Of a stretch of DNA of 8,431 nt, positions 1 to 6,077 are shown one piece after another. This stretch comes from Acidobacteriota bacterium (GTDB lineage: Bacteria > Acidobacteriota > UBA6911): positions 1 to 8,431 of the forward strand of contig JAHFUH010000212.1 in NCBI GenBank assembly GCA_023265215.1, in the 5' to 3' direction. A program made the position numbers and the translations under genes. The first letter of the stretch is position 1, and each line of letters opens with the position of its first letter. A model generated the notes under the pieces. The model made no database searches. It had not been told where the DNA came from and saw nothing but the letters and a program-made list of their open reading frames with translations.

Positions 1-117
1 GGGACTCCTCGCATATTCAATTCCTAACCCCGGCACTGAAGTGCCGGGCTATTTTCATAGCGTCCCGCTGGGACGCATTTGCGGATCCGATCAAAATCTT
101 CCGGATCAGGAGTCCTG
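1..117. repeat. Cluster of palindromic hairpins (REP-like intergenic repeat)
   Basis: Three consecutive dyads fill this gene-free stretch. One is CCCGGCAC/GTGCCGGG around a TGAA loop (29-48, an inner T-A pair extending it on paper to nine). The second is GCGTCCC/GGGACGC with a GCT loop (60-76). The third is GATCCG (84-89) with CGGATC (102-107). The outer bases 1-9 (GGGACTCCT) pair with 108-116 in inverted orientation at eight of nine positions, so the cluster may be one bounded unit. The first hairpin is followed on the plus strand by CTATTTT, so it could end transcription of a gene lying left of the window. The second lies downstream of the minus-strand TRAP locus. The left edge is cut by the window, so flanking duplications cannot be judged. 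Confidence 0.6.
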
Positions 118-133
118 AGGATGGAATCCCTAT

Positions 134-748
134 TTAAAACTTATGGGGAAGATATGTGGCAAGCGGAGGAAAAACGAAAAGCAGGACCAGGCAGAGAACA
201 AGCGTGATCAGAAACGGCAGAACGCCTTTGTAAATCCTGCCGATGGGCTCCTGCGTGATATTTTTGACGATAAACACTGCGACCGCTACCGGAGGCACAA
301 TCACCCCGATCATCAGTGTCACTCCAATGACTATAGAAAACCAGATGGGATCGTATCCAAGCTTCATCGCCACAGGAAAGAAAATCGGCGTAGCCAGAAT
401 CATGAATGCAATGTCATCAACAAAGGATCCTCCTATCAAGTAGATGAGCAGGATTACAATCATAATTACATAGGAGGGAAGCGGGAGGCTGAGCGTCCAT
501 GCGGCTACGACGCTCGGTATCTTCGAAATGATCACGAAGTAGCCAAGCACGGCAGAGCCCCCAATCAGCATTAAAACCATGCAGCCCATGCGCAATGATT
601 CTCGGACTGATTTTGCGAATCCTTTGAAGTCCAGATCCCGCTTCAAGAAGGTCAGGAGAAGTACCGCAATGGCCCCGACGCTGCCCGCCTCAGTGGGAGT
701 AAAGAATCCTCCCAGCAGTCCTCCTACGGTAACAATAAAAATCAACAA
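134..748 (-). CDS. dctM: TRAP transporter large permease DctM, C-terminal half only (probable pseudogene)
   Basis: This 204-residue reading frame matches the C-terminal half of a DctM-type TRAP large permease, the channel subunit that normally has about 425 residues and 12 membrane segments. The DctM hallmark TPTEAG is at residues 17-22. Hydrophobic segments lie near 1-34, 54-86, 93-128, 135-164 and 174-200, and a conserved PPVAVAVF stretch is at 152-159. The first half of the protein is absent. The frame opens at a TTG with no Shine-Dalgarno sequence, and just upstream it meets an in-frame TGA. Its 5' end lies inside the end of the preceding DctP/DctQ frame, overlapping by 59 bases in another register. 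I infer a deletion that joined dctQ to the middle of dctM out of frame. A half permease is unlikely to transport anything. Family assignment is secure; expression as a protein is doubtful. Confidence 0.75.
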   Translation of the reverse strand: MLIFIVTVGGLLGGFFTPTEAGSVGAIAVLLLTFLKRDLDFKGFAKSVRESLRMGCMVLMLIGGSAVLGYFVIISKIPSVVAAWTLSLPLPSYVIMIVILLIYLIGGSFVDDIAFMILATPIFFPVAMKLGYDPIWFSIVIGVTLMIGVIVPPVAVAVFIVKNITQEPIGRIYKGVLPFLITLVLCLVLLFVFPPLATYLPHKF

Positions 749-1832
749 GGGCCTGGATCAAAAAGGCCCCTCCTATGACATAAGCCGCATAATAAAAAGG
801 AAGAGCAAGTACCGCCGTTACTTCGCCCGAGTTTTTCAAACGGACACCCATCATGATCATGCCATAGCCGGAAAGCAGGAATATCACTATGCCGATCAAT
901 CGTGTGATCACGGCAAAAAAGACCTTGGGCTTTCCTGAAAGCTTTTCCAGCAAGAGATCCGTGGAAACATGGTTTTTTGTCTTCCACTTTTTTATTGTGT
1001 TCTGATCCTTTTCATCCCAAAGCCGGCTCAGTTTTTCTGCATATTCATCCGACATTTGATCCATAATATTCTGCAATCCGGCCGGCAGGCTTTCCCATTT
1101 GGTTTTGTTCATAACAACAAAGCCCGGCGCTCCGACCTCCGCATAGCCGCTCACGGTGGTGTAGGACAATATCTCTCCCCATTTCAAGGTTTCCAGGGAA
1201 TCCCACGCCGCGATCACACCATCCACGATCCCCTTCCGCAAAGCGTCATAGGTATCGCTCGTCGGTATCACAATCGGAACCGCCCCCAGGGCTTTGAGGA
1301 CCTTTGCAGCATTCCCGCCGAGACACCGCACTTTCATGCCACGCAAGTCTTCAAGTCTTCTCACAGGTCTTTTTGTGTGGAGCAATCCAGGACTGGCGCT
1401 CAGAAGGAAGAGCACTTTTACCTGATCAAATTCCTTCGGTTTGAAAGCGCGGAAAAAGTCATTCGACAATCGGGTCATCATGGAGGCGTTGTCGATCCCA
1501 AGAGGCTGCTCCATGACTTCCGTTAGTGGAAATCGGCCGGGAGTCACTCCCATTGGCCCGAATCCAATGTCTGCTACGCCGGTTGTCACCGAATCAAAAG
1601 TCTGCGGTGCCGGAGTGAGAATTCCGCCCGGGTAAAAGGCGACTTTAACTCTCCCTTCGCTTCTTCGATCCAAATCCCTGCACCATTCCTCCAGCATCAA
1701 GCTGAGCTTGTCGTGGGAAGGGAGGGCACCCGAAAATTCGAGTTTCATCACGAATTTCCCGGCAGGAGCCGCAGGCAGTGAAAGCAGGGCAAAACATAAG
1801 AGACCTGATAGGAAATACTTTATGCCTGGCAT
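690..1832 (-). CDS. dctP: TRAP transporter DctP substrate-binding protein fused to a DctQ C-terminal fragment
   Basis: The 380-residue product begins with a signal peptide (Lys5 then a hydrophobic run to about residue 24). It continues as a DctP-family periplasmic solute receptor to about residue 288. Typical features are the DLRGMKVR stretch (162-169), whose Arg169 would bind the substrate carboxylate, and TYDALRKGIVDG (194-205). DctP proteins usually run about 40 residues further. Instead, from about residue 290 the sequence becomes the second half of a DctQ small permease: LLLEKLSGKP followed by membrane segments near 304-328 and 342-364 with the usual LP-x-x-Y motif between. The DctQ start and first helices are missing. 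The last 15 or so residues are out-of-frame DctM sequence. The natural order dctP-dctQ-dctM is kept, so two internal deletions explain it best. The ATG at 1832 has no clear Shine-Dalgarno site. Export of the receptor part is possible, but transport is unlikely. Confidence 0.8.
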   Translation of the reverse strand: MPGIKYFLSGLLCFALLSLPAAPAGKFVMKLEFSGALPSHDKLSLMLEEWCRDLDRRSEGRVKVAFYPGGILTPAPQTFDSVTTGVADIGFGPMGVTPGRFPLTEVMEQPLGIDNASMMTRLSNDFFRAFKPKEFDQVKVLFLLSASPGLLHTKRPVRRLEDLRGMKVRCLGGNAAKVLKALGAVPIVIPTSDTYDALRKGIVDGVIAAWDSLETLKWGEILSYTTVSGYAEVGAPGFVVMNKTKWESLPAGLQNIMDQMSDEYAEKLSRLWDEKDQNTIKKWKTKNHVSTDLLLEKLSGKPKVFFAVITRLIGIVIFLLSGYGMIMMGVRLKNSGEVTAVLALPFYYAAYVIGGAFLIQALVDFYCYRRRTAGRILYSH

Positions 1833-1862
1833 ATCGATATCTTATACGGCAAGATAAAAAAC

Positions 1863-1913
1863 GCCACGGATTTCACAGAAAAACATCAAGTGCTTATCCG
1901 TGAAATCCGTGGC
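1863..1913. repeat. Perfect 14-bp inverted repeat in the divergent intergenic region
   Basis: GCCACGGATTTCAC (1863-1876) is the exact reverse complement of 1900-1913, with a 23-base A-rich loop. The right arm region also contains ATCCGTG twice in direct orientation (from 1897 and 1906). It sits between the start of the TRAP locus (1832, minus) and the SDR gene (1959, plus). It could be a shared operator, a transcript hairpin or a member of an interspersed repeat family. I have the impression that ATCCGTGAAATCCGTGG-like strings recur in other bacterial genomes, but I cannot verify that here. Confidence 0.6.
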
Positions 1914-1958
1914 ATTCTTTATATATACTTGACATCAGCCAGGGAACGGAGGCCAGGA

Positions 1959-2789
1959 ATGCTGCTAAAAGATAAGGTCGCTCTCGTCACCGGTAGTGCA
2001 AACGGGATGGGTAGAAGCATCGCGCTCAAGTTTGCCGAACAGGGGTGCAATCTGATCATTGATGATTTGAGCCTTAGTGCCTCACAGAAAGTAGCCGATG
2101 AAATCAAGGCTCTCGGCCGCAAAGCCATTGCCGTAAAGGCGGATATTACGAACAGCGCGGAAATCGAGAAAATGACGCAGGCGGCGATCAGTGAATTCGG
2201 CAGAATTGATATTCTGGTGAACAACGCCGGCGGCGTTCCGGGAACCGAAGGAAGGGGCAATTCCGACAACATCACAGAGGCGGAATGGGACCGGGTTGTG
2301 GATTTAAATCTGAAGGGCCCGTTCATGGTGACCATGTCCGTGTTGCCGGCCATGAAAAAGAATAAATACGGAAAAATAATTTTTGTTTCGTCGATGGGAG
2401 CCGTAAGTCCGTGCGTGTCGGTTCTTCATTATCATACTGCAAAAGCAGGGATCCTCGGGCTGATGAAAAACCTGGCGTTTGAACTCGCGCCCCAAAATAT
2501 ATACGTCAACGCGATAGTTCCTGGACCAATAGATACTACATTCTGGGACGCGCTGGCACCGGCAGGGCCGGAAAGAGAAGCGCTTTTTAATGCCATTGCC
2601 AAAAAGGAAATCCCGCTGGAAAAGATCGGCCGGCCGGAAGATATTGCGGGGCCCGCGCTGTTTCTGGCTTCCGGGCTTTCCGACTATGTCACCGGGCAGA
2701 TCATTCACGCGGCCGGCGGGCAACCTCTGCTCGCTCACGGAGCAACCTTTAATATTGAAGCTTACCTCATGGAGAAAGCGAAGAAGTAA
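1959..2789 (+). CDS. SDR-family oxidoreductase (classical, FabG-like, probably NAD-dependent)
   Basis: This 276-residue classical short-chain dehydrogenase/reductase would act in the cytoplasm on an alcohol or ketone. The whole catalytic set is present: cofactor-binding TGSANGMG at 11-18, NNAG at 88-91, the structural Asn117, Ser145, Tyr158 and Lys162 (YHTAK), then PGPIDT at 188-193. Acidic residues at the end of the second strand (Asp35/Asp36) favour NAD(H) over NADP(H), as known for the family. I chose the ATG at 1959 because GGAGG lies at 1948-1952 with a six-base spacer and because the protein then begins just before the first strand, as usual. A longer in-frame opening from 1890 would add 23 residues that are partly encoded by the upstream inverted repeat. 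It is divergent from the TRAP remnant, and a small gene follows 14 bases downstream. The substrate cannot be read from sequence. Confidence 0.9.
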   Translation: MLLKDKVALVTGSANGMGRSIALKFAEQGCNLIIDDLSLSASQKVADEIKALGRKAIAVKADITNSAEIEKMTQAAISEFGRIDILVNNAGGVPGTEGRGNSDNITEAEWDRVVDLNLKGPFMVTMSVLPAMKKNKYGKIIFVSSMGAVSPCVSVLHYHTAKAGILGLMKNLAFELAPQNIYVNAIVPGPIDTTFWDALAPAGPEREALFNAIAKKEIPLEKIGRPEDIAGPALFLASGLSDYVTGQIIHAAGGQPLLAHGATFNIEAYLMEKAKK

Positions 2790-2803
2790 GCATTCCGGTT
2801 TTT

Positions 2804-3232
2804 ATGTCACGTTTAAATGATAACCATAAGCGGAGACTGCTCTCTGCATTTCAGCACATGGATAAGCTGCTGAGCCAGAGCCTGAATGTGGTCGCTTCTA
2901 CGCCCGCAGGATTATGTTCGCGATACATCCAGGACATGTCGCCGTCGGAACTGCGCCATGTGCAAAGCCATATTGAGAAAATCCGAGAACAAATATTGGG
3001 CCTCTTAAAAAAGTTCGAGATCGCATTGCCGCAGCCGACCACGCCTTCGAGTTGGATACTGAAAACAAGCCTGACGTCCCTCGACATCGTATTCGAGGAT
3101 CTTTACCCCGAGAAGATGCGGGGCTATGGAGACATGGACCAATCCACGGCAAAAGATCTAACCTCGGAAATTGAAAAAACGCGCAAGCATTTAAGTCAAT
3201 TGCTTGCATTCCTCGCGGATGCAAAAAGCTAA
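2804..3232 (+). CDS. Hypothetical small helical protein, 142 residues
   Basis: I do not recognise this protein. It starts 14 bases after the SDR stop codon on the same strand, which suggests cotranscription, although the bases before its ATG give no convincing Shine-Dalgarno match. No signal peptide or membrane segment is visible. The sequence looks mostly alpha-helical and charged. One helix-forming block is near residues 46-71, rich in Lys, Glu, Ile and Leu. After a Pro-rich break (76-81) come a second near 83-100 and a third near 115-139. The link YPEKMRGYGDMD (101-112) is the most distinctive part and would make a good search seed. An inverted repeat, GCAAGCA/TGCTTGC (3183-3207), lies near the end of the frame. 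The favourable spacing and well-formed length argue for a real gene. Confidence 0.65.
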   Translation: MSRLNDNHKRRLLSAFQHMDKLLSQSLNVVASTPAGLCSRYIQDMSPSELRHVQSHIEKIREQILGLLKKFEIALPQPTTPSSWILKTSLTSLDIVFEDLYPEKMRGYGDMDQSTAKDLTSEIEKTRKHLSQLLAFLADAKS

Positions 3233-3438
3233 GCGGCGCGGAGTTCGCTGCTCCGCAATTCCCGAACCGACAATCAATAAAAAACCAAGAGCCTGGATCC
3301 AGAACCTTGAAAGACGTGGATGAATCATGGCTTTCCCCTCCGCTATATATATCAATTCCTTTCTGGATAATAATGCGAAAATTCCCAGCCCAAAGGATCA
3401 CGTAATCGACCACGCATGGAAGGCGTGGCTTTGGCCTG
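3233..3438. other. Intergenic stretch with weak hairpins, no gene
   Basis: No credible reading frame was found. Six bases past the small plus-strand gene is a hairpin GCGGAG/CTCCGC (3238-3256) with no T-run after it, so it is not a standard terminator. A second short hairpin, CCACGC/GCGTGG (3410-3428), lies just outside the large palindrome that begins near 3439 and may be its outermost part. Confidence 0.45.
3278..3309 (-). terminator. Possible weak minus-strand terminator
   Basis: Read on the minus strand, an interrupted dyad of CAAG, CTGGATCCAG and CTTG (3286-3309) is followed by GTTTTTTATT. The stem has a three-base internal mismatch on each side, so it is weak. It could end transcription arriving from the SDR at 3930-4733, but the large palindrome lies between them. 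Confidence 0.3.
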
Positions 3439-3800
3439 CCCCGCACAGCGCTGACTGTTGCCCACACGTAACACTGTGGGTTTGGATTAGCCCCTCATTG
3501 CTCAGGATGCCGAATGAGGCCCGAAGGGCCGCCAGTGAATAGGCCCGGCCGTCAGGCCGGGATTAGGTTGTTGGTGACGATGAGCGCCAAAGGCGCGGCA
3601 CTTGATAATGCGATTTCGTTTGAGTGCCGCGCTTTCAGCGCTCATTCAATCGAAATCGCCAACTCCGGCCTTGCGGCCGGGGCTATTCACTGCCGGCCCT
3701 TCGGGCCTGAGCCGAACGAACATTGGGACTCTGGAGGATCGCCATGATGCGTCATCTACCCCCAGTGTCAAGTGTGTCCCGCAGTCAGCGCACAGCGGGG
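3439..3800. repeat. Large composite palindrome made of mirrored hairpins (BIME-like or MITE-like)
   Basis: The stretch is a long imperfect inverted repeat centred near 3612-3620. Three hairpins on the left are GGCCC/GGGCC (3518-3530), CCCGGCC/GGCCGGG (3544-3561) and GCGCC/GGCGC (3584-3596). They recur in reverse order on the right as GCGCT/AGCGC (3629-3641), CCGGCC/GGCCGG (3665-3680) and GGCCC/GGGCC (3695-3707). The joining text is also mirrored: CCAGTGAATAG at 3532-3542 answers CTATTCACTGCC at 3683-3694. CGATTTCG (3611-3618) matches CGAAATCG (3651-3658). The outer arms 3439-3480 and 3759-3800 match at about 32 of 42 positions by hand. No protein is encoded. Exact ends and any target duplication are unclear. 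Confidence 0.7.
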
Positions 3801-3929
3801 CGATTCGCCGTGCCTCTCGGGCTCCTCGACGTACTGTCGAGTACGCCTGCGGCGCCCTCGGTCGCGCACCTTGTATCCACGCCCGTCTGCGCTGCCTCGC
3901 TTCGAACCTTCATGGATAATCCGGGCTAG
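3801..3929. other. GC-rich non-coding stretch with two competing hairpins
   Basis: This stretch separates the palindrome from the stop of the minus-strand SDR. It contains CTCGAC/GTCGAG (3825-3841) and the overlapping CGTACT/AGTACG (3830-3845). Both are perfect and share bases, so only one can form at a time. The rest is GC-rich with repeated CGC/GCG-type words and no ribosome site or convincing frame. It may be a relic of a larger mobile repeat, but I cannot name one. Confidence 0.4.
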
Positions 3930-4733
3930 CTATGCCTGTGCCGTTTGCTTTCGAAGTTTTTCATCGAGATCTTCCCGAACGTCCATGTACTGGCCGGAAA
4001 GGAGATCGCATTCCCCGGAGGCGAGCCGGCAGCAGAGATTCGCGCATTTTGCCAGCCCTTCGGCCGGGTTCGTTGTATCTCTGAGGGTTTCCAGCATTTC
4101 AGCCATTCCGGGCCGCCAGCGCCGGGCATCGGGATTATTGATGGCACCGACCGCCAGATCCGTGTGGACGGTTCCCGGTTCGATCGCAAAAGCGGATATT
4201 CCAAACTCCTTTACTTCCTGGGCAAGGTGTTCGACAAAGCGAACCTGCGTGGCCTTTGAAACCGCGTATGCAGAAAAATTCTTTTCGATGATTTGAGAGG
4301 CAAGAGAAGACACAACGATGATTCGTCCGGCCTTCCTTTCGACCATGCCCGGCAGTACGGTGCAGCAATAGAGAAGCAACCCGCGAACGTGCACCATCTG
4401 GGCTTCCCACCATAAATCGGGATCGACATTCCAGATAGGCCTGAAGGGGCCGCTGATTCCCGCATTGCTCACCAACAGGCTTACCGGACCGAACCTGTCT
4501 TCAGCGGCGCGGACAGCATTTGCGACATCCTCACGACTGGCAACGTCGCCTGCGACGCCCAGGGCTTCTCCTCCGCTGGAGCGGATTATATGGACTGTTT
4601 CTTCAAGCTGCTTCAGAGTGCGCGCGGTCACGACGACCTTTGCTCCCTCAGCAGCAAATCTTTGCGCGATGGCCCTGCCGAATCCCCGGCCGCCGCCGGT
4701 AACTATTGCAACTTGCCCTTTCAGTGCAACCAT
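3930..4733 (-). CDS. SDR-family oxidoreductase (classical, probably NADP-preferring)
   Basis: This 267-residue cytoplasmic short-chain dehydrogenase/reductase has the cofactor loop TGGGRGFG (12-19), SNAG (89-92), catalytic Ser143, Tyr156 and Lys160, and EPGTVHT (185-191). Arg38 after the second strand suggests NADP(H) preference, in contrast to the other SDR in the window. The position usually held by the structural Asn of the catalytic tetrad (the vNxxG motif) reads VHVRG, so His115 replaces it. That substitution is uncommon but occurs in some SDRs. The ATG at 4733 is supported by GAGG five bases upstream. It lies 75 bases downstream of the esterase on the same strand, with a stem-loop between, so it may be cotranscribed. 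The C-terminus is charged (DEKLRKQ) and lacks membrane character. Substrate unknown. Confidence 0.9.
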   Translation of the reverse strand: MVALKGQVAIVTGGGRGFGRAIAQRFAAEGAKVVVTARTLKQLEETVHIIRSSGGEALGVAGDVASREDVANAVRAAEDRFGPVSLLVSNAGISGPFRPIWNVDPDLWWEAQMVHVRGLLLYCCTVLPGMVERKAGRIIVVSSLASQIIEKNFSAYAVSKATQVRFVEHLAQEVKEFGISAFAIEPGTVHTDLAVGAINNPDARRWRPGMAEMLETLRDTTNPAEGLAKCANLCCRLASGECDLLSGQYMDVREDLDEKLRKQTAQA

Positions 4734-4750
4734 AGAGTCCTCGTTGACAG

Positions 4751-4799
4751 AGTTCTTCGAGTCTTAGGGTCTTAGAATTGCTCCAAGACTCAAAGAACT
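4751..4799 (-). repeat. 15-bp stem-loop between the esterase and SDR genes
   Basis: Bases 4751-4765 (AGTTCTTCGAGTCTT) pair with 4785-4799 at 14 of 15 positions; in minus-strand RNA the exception is a G-U pair. The loop is 19 bases and contains a repeated GTCTTA. There is no U-run after the stem in minus direction, so this is not a classical terminator. It might attenuate or protect the transcript between the two minus-strand genes, or be another interspersed repeat. Confidence 0.55.
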
Positions 4800-4808
4800 T
4801 CAAGTTCA

Positions 4809-6077
4809 CTAACGGAACAGGATCGATCCGAACTCGCCCAGGAACTGGCGCCAAATGAACCAGAAATGCGCCCCGGGCGCCGTGTGATACGAAACATTCA
4901 ATTCAGCCTTTTTCGCCGCCTCATGGAGCGTTTCAGAGCCTTTCAGTGCCATATCCGTCGTGCCGGCGCCGATCCAGTAGTGCTTCACGCCGGATTCCTT
5001 GAGCTTGGTCAGAGCACGGACGAACTCGGGAGTGTCCTGGCCGCCTGCGCTCCAGACTCCGATCCAGCCAAAAACACCGGGATTGTTGTTGGTGGCTTGA
5101 ACGGTATGACCGCCGCCCATGGATAGCCCGGCGATGGCGCGGCTATTTTTATCGGCGATCACACGATAATGTTTTTCAATGAAGGGAATAACTTCCTTCA
5201 CGAGGCTGTGCGGGTAGGATCCCTCGTAAACCTGCTGCGGTCGCGCTGCGGGAGCGGCTCCGGGCGCAGCAGGAGTCGTTGCCGTGGGAGCAGCCGGACC
5301 ACGTCCTGCCATGATCCCCTGGGTTGCCTGAACGGGCGGCGGAGCCGGTGCAGTAACCGATTGCCGGGGAGGCGTTGGACCGTAGGCATATCCTTGGGAC
5401 ACGATCTGGTTGGCGTTGCCGTTCGGCATCACGATAAGCATCGGCTTGGCTTTGCCCTGTGCAATCAGGTTGTCCATAATAACGTTTGCGCGTCCCATCG
5501 TCACCCATGCATCCTCATCGCCACCGCCACCGTGCAGCAGGTAGAGGACCGGGTATTTGGAATTACTGGTGAAATAGTCCGGCGGGGTGTAGACATACAT
5601 CCTCCGCCCCTTTTGCTTCAGGATGTCCGAGGGGTACCAAACGGCCTGCACAGCGCCATGCGGAACGTCGGGTTTGAAGTCCCACAAATCGGATGCCGGA
5701 CCCGAGATCATCAAGAGATTGTCATAGCGGCTGCCGTCGCGCTGATATTCGCCATCGCCCGGATCAAGAACTTTGACGCCATCCACACTGAAAGAATAGC
5801 CCCAGAGCTGCTCGCCCAGGGGACCAATAGTCACAGACCAGATGCCCTGGTCATCCTTGGTCATTTGAATGTTCGTGCCATTGTCCCAATTCCCATTCAA
5901 AACCACACTGCTTGCCTTGGGAGCCAGTAATCGGAAAGTGACTTTTTTGTCGGAGAGAATTTCCGGGGAAACCACACGCGGCCCCTGAGGCCCTCGGCCC
6001 ATCTGCGAATATGCTGCAACTGCCAACAGGAGAGAAGAAATGAGCGCGCCTGTTCTCAGCATGGTTCGAATTTTCAT
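4809..6077 (-). CDS. Secreted CE1-like esterase with N-terminal early-set domain
   Basis: This 422-residue protein would be exported and hydrolyse carboxylic esters, in the manner of feruloyl and acetyl-xylan esterases (Pfam Esterase family, alpha/beta hydrolase fold). A signal peptide ends near residue 25. Residues about 45-107 form an immunoglobulin-like early-set/CBM48-type domain (VTFRLLAP, LNGNW, GYSFSVDG). The hydrolase follows: oxyanion segment LHGGGGDE (181-188), nucleophile elbow GLSMGG with Ser319, probable acid Asp375 in GAGTTD, and His404 in PGAHFW followed by WRQFL, as in CE1 enzymes. Between strands of the hydrolase lies an unusual Pro/Ala-rich, low-complexity insertion (about 231-282). 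The ATG is supported by a good GGAGG eight bases upstream. An SDR gene follows 75 bases downstream. Substrate is inferred from family only. Confidence 0.88.
   Translation of the reverse strand: MKIRTMLRTGALISSLLLAVAAYSQMGRGPQGPRVVSPEILSDKKVTFRLLAPKASSVVLNGNWDNGTNIQMTKDDQGIWSVTIGPLGEQLWGYSFSVDGVKVLDPGDGEYQRDGSRYDNLLMISGPASDLWDFKPDVPHGAVQAVWYPSDILKQKGRRMYVYTPPDYFTSNSKYPVLYLLHGGGGDEDAWVTMGRANVIMDNLIAQGKAKPMLIVMPNGNANQIVSQGYAYGPTPPRQSVTAPAPPPVQATQGIMAGRGPAAPTATTPAAPGAAPAARPQQVYEGSYPHSLVKEVIPFIEKHYRVIADKNSRAIAGLSMGGGHTVQATNNNPGVFGWIGVWSAGGQDTPEFVRALTKLKESGVKHYWIGAGTTDMALKGSETLHEAAKKAELNVSYHTAPGAHFWFIWRQFLGEFGSILFR

Noticed and set aside
742..987. 81-codon minus-strand frame inside the TRAP locus
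   Set aside because: It is the third register across the DctQ fragment and has no match to any TRAP subunit.
1929..1957. TTGACA at 1929-1934 as a -35 box for the SDR gene
   Set aside because: A 17-base spacer would put the -10 at the ribosome site just before the ATG, where the sequence is not -10-like. Transcription would begin inside the coding region.
1890..1958. Upstream extension of the first SDR from an ATG at 1890
   Set aside because: The extension overlaps the inverted repeat and adds residues before the normal SDR start; the ATG at 1959 has a strong GGAGG.
3364..3920. TGGATAAT at 3364-3371 and 3913-3920 as an 8-bp target duplication around the palindrome region
   Set aside because: The bases just inside the two copies are not inverted repeats of each other, and one 8-base match over such a search space is expected fairly often by chance.
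3514..3929. Several plus-strand frames of 60-105 codons in the palindrome region
   Set aside because: They are products of repeated GC-rich hairpins, lack ribosome sites and encode no recognisable segment.
5169..5930. 253-codon open frame on the plus strand
   Set aside because: It lies wholly antisense to the esterase gene, whose signal peptide, catalytic residues and ribosome site are convincing. The antisense product is Arg/Cys/Gly/His-rich with no domain pattern.
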